The notes below the pieces were generated by a model. It was given only the letters and a program-made list of their open reading frames with translations. It ran no database searches and was not told where the DNA came from. Made by a program: the position numbers and the translations under genes. Shown here in pieces: positions 26,787-36,830 of a stretch of DNA of 64,000 nt (positions are counted from its first letter, which is position 1; each line of letters opens with the position of its first letter). The stretch comes from Candidatus Contubernalis alkalaceticus (GTDB taxonomy: Bacteria > Bacillota > Dethiobacteria > SKNC01), in contig NZ_CP054699.1 in the NCBI RefSeq assembly GCF_022558445.1, positions 1,692,001 through 1,756,000 of the forward strand. The letters are read 5' to 3'.

Positions 26787-27258
26787 TCATCTCTGATACT
26801 GATAATTTTCATATAACTTAGTTATGACCGTAACATTGTTCTCATGATATGTAGAATATGGAGTATTCCCGAATGTTTGATAGTTTGTGAATACTCCATA
26901 TAACATATCATCATTCTCTTCTCTAATCCTATCTAATGGATTTTTAATGCCAGAGATATGCTTTTGTTAATGTGTGTATATATTTCTGTAGTCTTAGTGT
27001 TTTTGTGCCCTAATAGTTTCTGGATATATCTTATGTCAGTCCCTCACTCCAGCAAGTGCGTGGAAAAAAATTTCTTAGGTTATGCACCGATACTTCTTTT
27101 ATTATTCCAGCTTTTTGGGCTGCAACTTTAAAAATTTTTTGCACTGTACGCTCTGTGATATGGCTCCCCTTTTTGCTTCCTGGAAACAACCAGTCGGCAG
27201 GTTTAAAGTTCAATATTTTTAAAACTTCACCCCGGCTATTACACCCTATAACACTCAT
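26787..27258 (-). pseudogene. tyrosine recombinase C-terminal relic
   Basis: An upstream frame gives ADWLFPGSKKGSHITERTVQ and VHNLRN (part of the HxxR motif). After a frameshift and a TGA the other frame resumes [20 protein letters not shown] and [10 protein letters not shown], including the H and Y of the active site. It then runs through an unusual tail to a stop only 17 bases before the helicase start. The N-terminal two thirds are missing. It may mark the integration of the downstream operon. Confidence 0.78.
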
Positions 27259-27628
27259 ACCTTATTTCCTCCGTTACTATCCTTCTTCTATTTCAGCATC
27301 TTTGTCGTTTTAAAGGCTATATATTATAATTTCTACATAAATACAACATCTTCCTTGTTATAAATTGACATGTTTTGTAATGTTTTGTCGGATATAATTA
27401 TTTTTATAAAATTTTCCTGTATCTTATGAAAATAAAAATTTTAGAACCCTCCAACTGCACTAATCTAGCATTTAAGACTATGTAGATAATACTGTAGAAA
27501 TAAGGCGCGTAATTCACGGCAAACGCAAATATGATTTTCTACTTTAACACTGCCCGGAAATTCTTCCAGCAAGCTTCTGGAACTTGCCTTGCAATATTTA
27601 AAGAATCTACCAAAAGGTTCCCTGTCCC
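27259..27628. other. intergenic region without recognised gene
   Basis: AT-rich DNA between the integrase relic and the DUF3795 relic. I see no convincing reading frame, repeat or RNA structure here. Confidence 0.4.
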
Positions 27629-27879
27629 TCATCGCGTTAAAGGGTACTCTTTAATAAATATGAGATTTTCTATCATACTCATATGGTATTTTGTTCGGTA
27701 GCGCTTGTCTGAGATTTCAACCTTTTACAGGGAAAAGCTTCGCACTCATAGCAAAAACGGACTTTCCCTTTGCCAAGCAATTCGCATCGATTAGACATGT
27801 GGGTGCAGCTTTCTCCTCTTGGAATACAGCCGGGACAATATTTTTTATGGAATCCTTGTTTGTTTAAGTCATTTTTCAT
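27629..27879 (-). pseudogene. DUF3795 Cys-rich protein, truncated and frameshifted
   Basis: The open part reads KYCPGCIPRGESCTHM, CELLGKGKVRFCYECEAFPC, a zinc-finger-like pattern of DUF3795 proteins. It ends at 27679 after RLKSQTSATEQNTI. A shifted frame restores DKRYRTKYHMSMIENLIF, the expected continuation, to 27629. The natural N-terminus (MNEKLIAPC...) is lacking here but survives at 37592-37708. Confidence 0.72.
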
Positions 27880-27883
27880 AAAT

Positions 27884-28048
27884 TGATAAGAATTTCAAGA
27901 ATCACATGTTCTTCTTCTTATTTTCTGCATTTGCAGGTCATAAGCTTGAACTTCTTTAACATCAGTATAATCAATGCCAACCTGATTCAGCTCATCAAAG
28001 TACCACCTGGGAAATGATTTCAATGACCTTCCACCTTTCTAATTTTGT
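27884..28048 (-). pseudogene. methyltransferase fragment, duplicate of the 38566 gene
   Basis: Bases 27901-28040 correspond to the first 50 codons of the methyltransferase at 37802-38566 (WYFDELNQVGIDYTDVKE, VQAYDLQMQKI) with base changes. An internal deletion then joins to the CDS near its EEHVILEI block. It runs straight into the DUF3795 relic. Confidence 0.7.
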
Positions 28049-28141
28049 GAGTTTTGTCTAATATTCCAGGCAGAAAAACTATGCTGACAAGAATGAAATT
28101 CCAGCTGTCAACATTCATCAGGCCGCTGTCATAATAATTAT

Positions 28142-28639
28142 TTACAGTTTTTCAGCCAGGTCACTGCTCCATTTTGAAATTTTATCCCATTTGCGGAAAT
28201 CACCTTCAGGTACTTTTAGTTTTTTCAATAGAAAGCGGAACGGTAATCCTACGGATTTGCTGTCGTACTTTCCGGCAAAAAGCCCGATGCTCAGAGGCTC
28301 TTTTATCTTAACCAGGGGATCCAGATAAGCAGTCACCGTTTTCTGATTTTCAGGAGTATCTTTTTCCATGGTCATACAGACAGTAAAGTAAGCAGTTTCT
28401 TTTTTAATCAGCTGTTTACCATATTGCTGTGCGAACTTCATTGCCTCAGGCAGTAACCGTCCTACCCTTGCGGCGCTGCCAATGATAATAGCCCGGTACG
28501 GTTCGATGCTTTTAACCTTTGAGGCAGGAATAATATCTACTTCAAATCCCAATTTTTTTAATTCTCGACCTACAGCTTCTGCAACACCTTTTGTGGAACC
28601 GCTTTTAGTCGCATAAGCTACCAGAATTTTACCTGACAT
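28142..28639 (-). CDS. flavodoxin-domain protein (HemG-like fold)
   Basis: A 165-residue flavodoxin-like protein. The FMN phosphate-binding loop is AYATKSGSTKGVAEAV near the N-terminus, followed by YRAIIIGSAARVGRLLPEA. The arrangement resembles the flavodoxin domain of protoporphyrinogen oxidase HemG and related proteins. The start MSGKIL at 28639 is chosen because GGAGCTG lies 8 bases upstream. It probably carries electrons in the cytosol; the partner is unknown. Confidence 0.82.
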   Translation of the reverse strand: MSGKILVAYATKSGSTKGVAEAVGRELKKLGFEVDIIPASKVKSIEPYRAIIIGSAARVGRLLPEAMKFAQQYGKQLIKKETAYFTVCMTMEKDTPENQKTVTAYLDPLVKIKEPLSIGLFAGKYDSKSVGLPFRFLLKKLKVPEGDFRKWDKISKWSSDLAEKL

Positions 28640-28731
28640 GAAATCAGCTCCTGTCAATATTGATATAATACTTTCGTCTTTCTAAAATAACAATAGTATG
28701 GCCACTAAGTATTACCATGCTCTAAAAAAGT

Positions 28732-29115
28732 TTAGAGTTCAAGAATGTTTTCATCTTTTAATTCGTCTAAAGCATGGAGCACAGAAAAATATACGACAAA
28801 ATAAATAATTACTAAAATAACTATGGGAGCAAGAATAGCAAACAGAGCTTCTACTAAGCTGCTTACTATAGCTAAAAAAATAAATAAAAAAATACACAAA
28901 GCGATCAACTTAGATTTCCTGCGTACGACTGTAATTAAAGCATCTTTATCACATAAATCATTTATGACTTTCAAAGTAGTGTTTTTATGGTTTTTTACTG
29001 CATTTTTAATTGCCAGTTTAATCGCAAAATAAGATAAAAAAAGAACCAGTAAAGGCATACCAATTGAGAAATATCCTACTATTAAAACTTCAGTAACCCC
29101 TATTTTCCCAAACAC
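28732..29115 (-). CDS. small membrane protein, unknown
   Basis: A 127-residue protein with about three transmembrane stretches: VGYFSIGMPLLVLFLSYFAI, LIALCIFLFIFLAIVSSLVE and APIVILVIIYFVVYFSVLHA. A basic loop (NAVKNHKNTTLKV, VRRKSK) lies between. The family is not recognised. It is followed downstream by the flavodoxin gene on the same strand. Confidence 0.65.
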   Translation of the reverse strand: MFGKIGVTEVLIVGYFSIGMPLLVLFLSYFAIKLAIKNAVKNHKNTTLKVINDLCDKDALITVVRRKSKLIALCIFLFIFLAIVSSLVEALFAILAPIVILVIIYFVVYFSVLHALDELKDENILEL

Positions 29116-29134
29116 TTTAACGCCCCCTTAACAA

Positions 29135-29611
29135 TTATTCATATTCATCATGATATATTGTCTCCATGTCCTTAAACCTATCACTTCCCGGGATTTCATC
29201 TATAATTGAATCCATTTCCTTAAAACATATCAATCCAGTGCCGCTTTTTAATATCATACAGGTTTTCATTGTAAGTATCACTATATTTCATGCTAATTGT
29301 GTTCCATGAATTACTAAGGGCCTGTAATATTTTTAGTTTTTCAATTTGCCTGTCGTCTAACTCCATTATATCGGTGTTCCTGTTTTCCATATCCTTGAAA
29401 ATTTGTGTGAAAAACGTTGCAATAGCATAAGTCGTTCCGTAGAGACGAGAATTACCTCTCCGAGGTAATTTTTTTAAAGTTCTTCCCAGGCTCTCTTATC
29501 ATCAAATAAACTTGTGTCGCTATCCAAGGGTCCTTGAGCAGCGGAAACGGAAGCAAATAAAATTGTGAAAAATAATAGTGGTATAATTTTTGGCCAGCAT
29601 TTCTTAAGCAT
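29135..29611 (-). pseudogene. exported protein gene broken by two frameshifts
   Basis: It starts MLKKCWPKIIPLLFFTILFA, a signal peptide, with GGAGCTGATAAAAA upstream, 15 bases after the preceding gene's stop. The frame stops at a run of seven A (29470s). A shifted frame continues KKLPRRGNSRLYGTTYAIAT and MENRNTDIMELDDRQIEKLK, and after another shift it ends with DRFKDMETIYHDEYE. Together they make about 155 residues of an unknown secreted or membrane-anchored protein. Confidence 0.6.
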
Positions 29612-29625
29612 TTTTTATCAGCTCC

Positions 29626-30312
29626 TTATTTATAATCAAACAGCCCTATCATTAAGTCACTTGAGCAGGTTGCCGTTAAAATAGCGGAATGTTCTAACTG
29701 GAGGTATTTATTTTTATAGTCAACGCTAAAGAGTGATAATTCAATTTGTTCTTCTTTTATAAAATTTATCACTTTTAAAGCTCTTTCTAATTCATTCATT
29801 ATCTCTTCATCGTGAAGATTTTTATGTTTCATTGAAATTCCTATTTCCAGAGTATTTTCTTCTTTGTAATCTGGAATATCCCGCATCTCAACTAAGCGGT
29901 TCCATTCTGCCATTCCTTCACTCTTGAATCTTAATTCAACAATATAATTACGTCTATCAGGATACACTTTTTCAATAATTGGGCTAAAGTCATTTTTTGC
30001 ATTATAGTTCCAAACTGCCTCAACATAACCATCAACAAGATCTTTTGTTTTATAATCCTGTCCAATATTAAAAACTGCTTTTGGATAATTTTGGGAATAT
30101 CCACGTGCACTGTAAATACCATGAGGGATATAATACACTGTTCTTTCTATAACCAGTTCTTCCTGGTATTTTTCCTGGAAGTAATTTTTACATTCCTCTT
30201 TAAATTGAAACCTGCCCCACGGGGTTCCGTAGTGTATTAATAGTATAAAGGCTAACACACAACCTGTAAATTTAAACCAAATGTGGATTTCAGAAAGGTT
30301 TTTTTGATTCAA
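29626..30312 (-). CDS. membrane-anchored protein of unknown function (YfjL-like)
   Basis: A 228-residue protein with one N-terminal membrane helix (FTGCVLAFILLIHYGTPWG) and an outer alpha/beta domain (YYIPHGIYSARGYSQNYPKA, EMRDIPDYKEENTLEIGIS). It vaguely resembles the Bacillus YfjL type, which I cannot confirm. A copy of its last codons (LTATCSS..LFDYK) recurs at 38570-38625. Confidence 0.6.
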   Translation of the reverse strand: MNQKNLSEIHIWFKFTGCVLAFILLIHYGTPWGRFQFKEECKNYFQEKYQEELVIERTVYYIPHGIYSARGYSQNYPKAVFNIGQDYKTKDLVDGYVEAVWNYNAKNDFSPIIEKVYPDRRNYIVELRFKSEGMAEWNRLVEMRDIPDYKEENTLEIGISMKHKNLHDEEIMNELERALKVINFIKEEQIELSLFSVDYKNKYLQLEHSAILTATCSSDLMIGLFDYK

Positions 30313-30409
30313 TATTTCATTAATTTAAAACACCTCTTTCATAATAATGAAATATTACTTTTATTACTTTTTCCAAAATATTGTGTCGGTAGAATTACAT
30401 AGCTTTTAA

Positions 30410-32322
30410 AACCGAAGTTCAACCCGATAACTTAAATTGCTCCCATGTATAGCTGTTTTTTAAAAAAAATTCTATACTACATTTGGCACTTCCACTTTTT
30501 TAATTTTGTAAGCATTGAGAATTTTTTTATGTTCTTTTTGTACTGTAGTGATCGAATACTTCTTTTTGCTGTCAGTCAGGTTAATGTCAAGTAAGCTAAT
30601 TTGGCTTAGCTGTCTTAATATTTTCCGAGAAGACTTATTAAGCTTTTTATCCATGGCAATATACTCAATAGCAGTAGTTATAAAATAGGCCAATACGCAG
30701 ATATATACATGCCCCTCAACTCTTACTTTTTTACGATGATTAACAGGTCTGATGTCTAGATCATTTTTGATTACTTTAAAGGCGTTTTCTACCCTGTTTA
30801 AATTTTTATATGTGTTTATAAGCTTTTCATCACTGTAATCTTTTTTATTGGATTGAATTACGAAAGTGCCATCCAACTTCTCATCGCTTTGTATTTTTGC
30901 TGTTTTTAGCTCATAGTGAATTTCAAAACCCAGATTGTTCTTTTTACTGTCAACAGTTTTTACACTGAAATATTTGCGGGTAGAGTTTAGCTTTAAGATA
31001 AGCCCCACTCTTTTCATGGCTTCATCCCGAGTGCTGATATTTTTGTTTTTACCCAGGCTACTATTTAGCTTATCTAACTCTTCTTTAATGGCTTCAATAC
31101 AAAATGTGCGATATTTTTGGTCGTCTTCCCGTTTCTGAGTATTAAGACATAACAAAAGCCTTTGGTTCTCTGCCGAAGGAAGAAATACGGCATAAAGGTC
31201 CTTTTTGATTTTTCTCATTTCTTTTTCATCAATGAAAGTATTTTGAATAAATTTCTTGGTCCAGGCCCGGGGGATGGCCATAACATACTTTTGATTAAGC
31301 TGTTCAATTGCATCGACATTATCAGCAGTTAACATCCCTCGATCACCGACAAAAACAATCTCGTCTATGGGGTATTTTTCCTTCAGTTCGGATAAAACCT
31401 CTGTAACGGTTGTTTTGTCTACTCTATTTCCCGGATAGACCTTGCATTTAATGGGAAATCCATCAGAGGTGGTGACAAGTCCAATCACAATTTGCTTTCT
31501 ATCTCTGCGTTTATCTCTGGAATAGCCATACTCAGCTATGATACACTTACATCCCTCAAAATAGCTGCTGGTTATATCGTAATAAAGTTCTTTATCGTCC
31601 TGATTAAACTTTTTAACCGCTGTATCATATAGATACTGTTCTACTATGCTGAAGTTTCCCTGAAGAATTTCTAGGCTGCGGTATAAACTCTGTAAATCTA
31701 CTTTTTCTATATCCAGAAAATGCTTAAGCGGTGTCAGTGGCAACCATTCTAAAAGGGCCAATTTACTGTCCGGCTGTATAATCCTCTGGAATAGCATAGC
31801 CTTAATATACCTGATTGCAGTAGGAACGGTTATATGAGGGTCCGATGAAACAAATTTGGAACTAAAATGCTCCAATAAATCTAGTTGTTTAATTAAAGAA
31901 TCGATAAGAAAAAAATTACCATAAGGAACAGCTGTTGAAAAATCAACCTTATCTATATTGGTGAAAGAATCGAAATCACGAGAAAAGGCGATCTTAAGCC
32001 TTTTGGCCGTGTCCTGGTCTACACTACCAAAGTAGAGTAGACGTCGATGTTTAATCTTTCCCTGTTCCCGGTAAGACTCTACTAATTCAGCGTAATAATA
32101 GGTCTTCCCGTCTTTTTTACGGGGAGTTATCTTAACAAACACTCGGCATTCCCCCTTAAATAGTCTATACTACTATTATAAGGGATAATGCCTCGTATAT
32201 CAAGAATTATTTGGATATATCACCAATAAATATGTCCAATAGTCTACACTACATTGCCTGGGTAAATCAGCTAAAATAGGCTATTTTCAATTTCTAATTA
32301 TGCTTTAGGTTGAACTTCGGTT
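30410..32322 (-). mobile_element. IS1634-family element
   Basis: The inverted ends are AACCGAAGTTCAACC at 30410-30424 and GGTTGAACTTCGGTT at 32308-32322, enclosing a single transposase gene. No clear target duplication was seen in the A/T-rich flanks. Confidence 0.8.
30472..32142 (-). CDS. IS1634-family transposase
   Basis: A 556-residue DDE transposase. It opens MFVKITPRKKDGKTYYYAEL, which is characteristic of the family. The core includes YYDITSSYFEG (first D), EIVFVGDRGML (second D) and NLNRVENAFKVIKNDLDIR (E). The C-terminal RVEGHVYICVLAYFITTAIE region is also conserved. The length is normal and no damage was seen, so it is likely functional. Confidence 0.92.
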   Translation of the reverse strand: MFVKITPRKKDGKTYYYAELVESYREQGKIKHRRLLYFGSVDQDTAKRLKIAFSRDFDSFTNIDKVDFSTAVPYGNFFLIDSLIKQLDLLEHFSSKFVSSDPHITVPTAIRYIKAMLFQRIIQPDSKLALLEWLPLTPLKHFLDIEKVDLQSLYRSLEILQGNFSIVEQYLYDTAVKKFNQDDKELYYDITSSYFEGCKCIIAEYGYSRDKRRDRKQIVIGLVTTSDGFPIKCKVYPGNRVDKTTVTEVLSELKEKYPIDEIVFVGDRGMLTADNVDAIEQLNQKYVMAIPRAWTKKFIQNTFIDEKEMRKIKKDLYAVFLPSAENQRLLLCLNTQKREDDQKYRTFCIEAIKEELDKLNSSLGKNKNISTRDEAMKRVGLILKLNSTRKYFSVKTVDSKKNNLGFEIHYELKTAKIQSDEKLDGTFVIQSNKKDYSDEKLINTYKNLNRVENAFKVIKNDLDIRPVNHRKKVRVEGHVYICVLAYFITTAIEYIAMDKKLNKSSRKILRQLSQISLLDINLTDSKKKYSITTVQKEHKKILNAYKIKKVEVPNVV

Positions 32323-32529
32323 AAAAAACAGAGTTCATATTTTGACGCTCACACAGGGAAAGCCCTTGGACAAAAACGTGGGGGACTGGGACCCCGGGTA
32401 CATTTTGGGGAGTGAATTTTAAATACTTCTACTAATAACTTCATCTTGATTAAAGCCAAAACTTACAAGTCTGTCCCTAAATACCTTTTCAGGTTTTTAA
32501 TTGCGCAAAGCCTAAAGCCAAGTTCATTT

Positions 32530-34086
32530 TTAAATCTTCCCAAATAGTTGTTTATCTTGGTTTATTTCATGTCCTAAATCTTTTCTTACAAAATGCAATT
32601 CAGGGAGAACAATCTTTATCTCCTGTTCTTCTTCTTTCTTTCGCCAAAATACAATGAAGTTAACTTTGGCAAATTGGGGCTCATAACCATTTTTCCGAAT
32701 TCTCTCCAATTGTGTTGCACACTTTTGAGAAAATCTGAAAACACTTTTCCCCTTATCCGTCAGCCACTCCTCGTTTTTATACTCCAAGATATCGCCACTT
32801 CGCAAGGACTCAACTAAATATTGCCGTCCAATGAAATAATCCAGCCATATATCTCGATAACTTAACTGCATTGCTAGTTTTCCCGGCAATTCGTAGTGAG
32901 CCCTGTCTTCAGACCTTGTCAAATTTACCACCTGAATATGATCCAGGTAACGCCTATTCAAATGTATGGTTAGGTTACTTTTTGCACGTGTTATTGCCAC
33001 ATAAAGCTGTCGCTTCTGCTCTTCTGTGCCGATCTCGAAGTTTTCAAGCAAAAGAAACACATTATCAAATTCTTTGCCTTTTGCTTTATGAATGGTTGAG
33101 ACAAAAATAATTTCTCTGGATTCTGAAATAAAATCTTCAAGTCTAGATTCTTTAACAAATACTTCAAAATCAGTTATATACTTTCTTTGCGGATAGATGG
33201 CTTCAAAATCCAGGATAATTTTTTTGCAAATATCCAGTATTTCACTTTTCCCATATCTCTTCACGAGGGCCCTTTTTGCCATGTTCCAGATATCATCACT
33301 AATAATTGATGTCGTTGGATCAATAGATAATTGCTCCAGAAAGAATCGAAGTTCTACAAGATCGTATAAATAGAACCCTTCATTAGTTTGAATCAATCTT
33401 GCCAGTATTCCTTTTTGGAGCAACAGGCTAGTCACCTGAAGCGCTTCATCATTGGTATGAGTTAACACACAAGTACTACCTATAAGCTCTGTACCAGAAA
33501 GATCTTCAATAAAGGGAACAAGCAGTTTGTTATTAGTGTACCGTATAATCCTTATATCTCCATTGTCCTTACTATGCGCCAAAATTTCATTTTTCTTTAA
33601 ACGTCCTCGTATCAAACCAGAAAACTGATTAGAAAATTCAACTAGATTTCTTTTGCTGCGATAGTTTTCCAATAGTTCGTAATTTGCTGCCTGATTCTCT
33701 AACATAAATTTTCCCATATATTTTGCACTTGAGCCACGGAATTCAAATATGTTGTGATCGTCATCATCTACAACAATGACCCGCATATCTTCATTCTGTA
33801 CCATTAAGGCTTGCACCAGGCTAAACACATCCTGATCCAAATCCTGTGCTTCATCAATGACAAGTACTGTTTTTGTAATCCTGCTAGGTTCCACTTCCCC
33901 GTTGAGAATTTTCTCAACCGTTTCCTTTATTGCATTTTCAAACTTCTCAGCATTACCGACTCTGCCAAGCAAATCAAAACAATAAGAATGGAAGGTCTTA
34001 ATCTCAATAAAATTCGCCGTACTGCCAACTAGTTTTATTAGTCGTTTCTTAAACTCAGTAGCTGCAGCGCGAGAGAAAGTAAGCAT
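32530..34086 (-). CDS. UvrD-type helicase portion of a RecQ-UvrD fusion
   Basis: A 518-residue segment that begins in motif Ia (LTFSRAAATEFKKRL). It continues with motif II VLVIDEAQDLDQD, FRGSS-type motif III, ELLENYRSKRNLVEF (motif IV) and STIHKAKGKEFDNVFLL with YVAITRAKSNL (motifs V and VI). It lacks its own Walker A, which is at the end of the upstream frame. The two frames are in phase and are separated only by a TAG. The ATG at 34086 has no good ribosome binding site. Confidence 0.85.
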   Translation of the reverse strand: MLTFSRAAATEFKKRLIKLVGSTANFIEIKTFHSYCFDLLGRVGNAEKFENAIKETVEKILNGEVEPSRITKTVLVIDEAQDLDQDVFSLVQALMVQNEDMRVIVVDDDDHNIFEFRGSSAKYMGKFMLENQAANYELLENYRSKRNLVEFSNQFSGLIRGRLKKNEILAHSKDNGDIRIIRYTNNKLLVPFIEDLSGTELIGSTCVLTHTNDEALQVTSLLLQKGILARLIQTNEGFYLYDLVELRFFLEQLSIDPTTSIISDDIWNMAKRALVKRYGKSEILDICKKIILDFEAIYPQRKYITDFEVFVKESRLEDFISESREIIFVSTIHKAKGKEFDNVFLLLENFEIGTEEQKRQLYVAITRAKSNLTIHLNRRYLDHIQVVNLTRSEDRAHYELPGKLAMQLSYRDIWLDYFIGRQYLVESLRSGDILEYKNEEWLTDKGKSVFRFSQKCATQLERIRKNGYEPQFAKVNFIVFWRKKEEEQEIKIVLPELHFVRKDLGHEINQDKQLFGKI

Positions 34087-34092
34087 TAATAA

Positions 34093-36750
34093 CTACTCAT
34101 GCTTGACATCTTCCATCAAAATCAGGGAAGCTAATTTATGAACGAGAATTCTGGTTTTACCACTTCCTGGGCCTGCTAAAACCGCAATATGTTTATTTTG
34201 ATTATCCTTAATAATACTCAACTGTGTTGGTGACAATTCACCAAACAATTGTTTAAATTTCCCAGGGCTAATATTTCTCCGAATCTCCTCTCCTCTGCTT
34301 CCTTTAAAATACTTCTGCAGGAAAGTAGTATAATTCTGGCGGAAGTAATCTTCTACAAATTGCAGGGCTTCCCGGTAATTATCAATCATTTTTTTGGCAT
34401 ATTCCCCTACAATATGAATCTGCTGTACCTTATTTTCATAGAACTGATCCAGCTTCTGATAATCTTCTATTTTATATCTTCTTTTATTATCTTCCTCCAG
34501 CCGTTTGATGGTCATAGGATTATAGACCACCAAGAAGCCGCCTTCAATTTTTATTGCATCAATACGAGATAAATAAAAAAGTGTATCCTCAATATCTGTA
34601 ATACTAACCTCAATTTTAAATAGGTTCATACTCTCTTCATATGCTTTCTTTAATTCATTTACCGAAAAACCTACCAGTATTTCTTCAGTCTCGACTTCTC
34701 CTTTAAACTGACTGCCTTGAGAATAAAGATATTCAATCACAAATTTAGCAAGTTCCTGCCTTTTTTCTAATCGGTCCTGGAACTTTTCTTTGGGCTCCAG
34801 AGTGATGAGTCGCACATGATTTTTAGAATACTCTAAGTTCGTATATTTAATCCTCTTTTTAATTGCCCAATAATTTAAAATCACCCGTATTTTATTAGGC
34901 GTTACTTCTTTACACCCTATTCTTTCCATTTCCTCATTCAATTCTTTTATATTATAGGTAGCCTCCTGCTCTTCAAAAACCGCTGCTAAATACTTTTCGA
35001 TACTGCTAAAAGACTTAAAAATCTGCAATGAACGGTTTATCTTTTCTCCTTGTTTAATATAAGCCATGAGATCCTTGGTATCTGCCAGAATTCCTTCTTC
35101 ACGAAGCAGATTAAGGGTCCTAATGACCTTTTCTTTTTCAATCCCCAGATGGTCAGATATATAGTCCACCCGTGATTCTGCGTTCTGATCTTGAGCTTGA
35201 CTTCGGCTCCTGCTGGAAATAAGTTTTTTTATAATCCGTATAGCATCTTCCTTTTCTTTATCATCAAATAGCTCTGAAACATTGATTTTTTCAATAGCTT
35301 CCTGTACATTTCTACAAAGGATGCTGTCTGCAAAAACTCTTGGCATGTTCTGGCCCCGCCGGATATACCCCGATTCTTCCAAAGCAGCAATGGCAGTTTT
35401 TACACGCATTTCAATTTCACTTATGTTTTCATCCCAACCTGCCTTTCTGGCAATTTCCAGGGCGGATTGGGAGATAGTCATGAGAAAACGGGTAATCCCT
35501 TTGATTGCTTTCCAAACCTGTTGGATTTCCTTAATGTTAATTTTTGTCTGATTTAATAGCACAAAATGGTTATCCAGGTCATCCTCGCAGTATAAAATAT
35601 AGCAGTCTGCCGTAATTTTCTCATCCCTTCCGGCTCTGCCTGCTTCCTGGATGTAGTTTTCCAAAGAATCTGAAATTTCAAAGTGGATGACCATGCCTAC
35701 ATCCTTCTTATCTACACCCATACCAAAAGCAGAGGTGGCTACAATGATGGGTACCTCCCCGGCAATAAAAGCATCCTGGTTTTCTGATTTTTCTTTCTTA
35801 TCCATTTTGCCATGATATGGTTTGGCAAGATACCCGTCCTTGGTTAGCCTCTCGGCAAGCTGATAGGCTCTCCTTGTTCTGGAAACATAAATAATGGTGG
35901 GACATTCTTTCTGTTCTATTAAATTCCTTAACGTATTATATTTTTCTTCCTGACACGTTTTTTCTATAACCTTGTATATCAAGTTAGTCCGAGCAACACT
36001 GGTGGTAAATACCTCCAAATCTATTGACAGCTTTTCCTTAAAGTAGGCCTTAATATCTTCAATTACCTTTTGCTTTGCTGTGGCTGTAAAGCAGGATACA
36101 GGGATGTTTTCTGCAAGATTCTTTTTCTCCTGTATGGTTTTAATAAAATCGCCAATATACAGATAATCAACTCGGAAATCCTGCCCCCAGGCAGAAAAAC
36201 AATGGGCCTCATCTATGACAAAGCGAACAACCTTTCTGCCCAGCAATATATGCTCAATGCTTCTGGAACGCAGCGATTCCGGAGATATGTATAAAATTGA
36301 AGCTGAGCCGTCCTCCAATCTTTCAAAGGACTTCGCTCGTTCAATGGGATCTAATAAATCGTTAATTGTCACCGCATCCATTATCCCTACTTTTTCCAGG
36401 TTGTCCACCTGATCTTTCATCAAAGACTGTAATGGGGAGATAACAACCGTAAGGCCTTTAACGTTTTCTCCACTCATTAAAGCAGGCACCTGGAAAGTGA
36501 TGGACTTCCCGCCTCCCGTAGGAAAGATAGCCAAAAGTGACTTATTATCAATGGCTGCTTTCACTGCATTTTCCTGCAGCGGTTCTCCACTAAAGGTTCT
36601 ATAGGCGTCAAATCCAAAATACCGTTTCAACCCCTGGTGCGGATCAAGGGCTTGTTTACAGTAAGAACATCCTTTAAGACAGGGGTTATTTCTTAAAAGA
36701 TTCATTATTCGTTCTACTTCAGGATAATTCTGATATTTATATATTTTCAT
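34093..36750 (-). CDS. RecQ-type helicase portion of a RecQ-UvrD fusion, ends at in-frame TAG
   Basis: An 885-residue segment. RecQ motifs: FPTGGGKSITFQVPALM (I), RFVIDEAHCFSAWGQDFR (II), CFTATAKQKV (III), YVSRTRRAYQLAERL (IV) and ATSAFGMGVDKKDVGMVIHF, then YIQEAGRAGRDEK (V/VI). After a long helical region it ends with a UvrD Walker A, IAVLAGPGSGKTRILVHKLA, and a TAG at 34093-34095. The TAG probably replaces a CAG. Without the rest, the UvrD half cannot work. Confidence 0.88.
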   Translation of the reverse strand: MKIYKYQNYPEVERIMNLLRNNPCLKGCSYCKQALDPHQGLKRYFGFDAYRTFSGEPLQENAVKAAIDNKSLLAIFPTGGGKSITFQVPALMSGENVKGLTVVISPLQSLMKDQVDNLEKVGIMDAVTINDLLDPIERAKSFERLEDGSASILYISPESLRSRSIEHILLGRKVVRFVIDEAHCFSAWGQDFRVDYLYIGDFIKTIQEKKNLAENIPVSCFTATAKQKVIEDIKAYFKEKLSIDLEVFTTSVARTNLIYKVIEKTCQEEKYNTLRNLIEQKECPTIIYVSRTRRAYQLAERLTKDGYLAKPYHGKMDKKEKSENQDAFIAGEVPIIVATSAFGMGVDKKDVGMVIHFEISDSLENYIQEAGRAGRDEKITADCYILYCEDDLDNHFVLLNQTKINIKEIQQVWKAIKGITRFLMTISQSALEIARKAGWDENISEIEMRVKTAIAALEESGYIRRGQNMPRVFADSILCRNVQEAIEKINVSELFDDKEKEDAIRIIKKLISSRSRSQAQDQNAESRVDYISDHLGIEKEKVIRTLNLLREEGILADTKDLMAYIKQGEKINRSLQIFKSFSSIEKYLAAVFEEQEATYNIKELNEEMERIGCKEVTPNKIRVILNYWAIKKRIKYTNLEYSKNHVRLITLEPKEKFQDRLEKRQELAKFVIEYLYSQGSQFKGEVETEEILVGFSVNELKKAYEESMNLFKIEVSITDIEDTLFYLSRIDAIKIEGGFLVVYNPMTIKRLEEDNKRRYKIEDYQKLDQFYENKVQQIHIVGEYAKKMIDNYREALQFVEDYFRQNYTTFLQKYFKGSRGEEIRRNISPGKFKQLFGELSPTQLSIIKDNQNKHIAVLAGPGSGKTRILVHKLASLILMEDVKHE

Positions 36751-36783
36751 TTTTACCTTATAATTTCCTTCTTATGGTAGAAA

Positions 36784-36830
36784 ATATTATCGAAAATGAG
36801 AAATAATGCTCATAAATTTGAGCATTTAAG
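36784..36830. repeat. short hairpin repeat, copy 1
   Basis: ATATTATCGAAAA followed by a perfect stem AATGCTCA / TGAGCATT (36805-36826). A diverged copy is at 43172-43215. Copy 1 lies upstream of the RecQ gene. Confidence 0.5.

Noticed and set aside
29449-29476. AATTACCTC / GAGGTAATT hairpin followed by T run, a possible terminator
   Set aside because: The same bases encode KKLPRRGN in the broken exported protein gene, and the run of seven A/T is where its frameshift lies.
34093-34095. TAG read as pyrrolysine in the RecQ-UvrD fusion
   Set aside because: Nothing in the window supports an amber-decoding system, and the residue sits at an ordinary helicase position where Gln fits.
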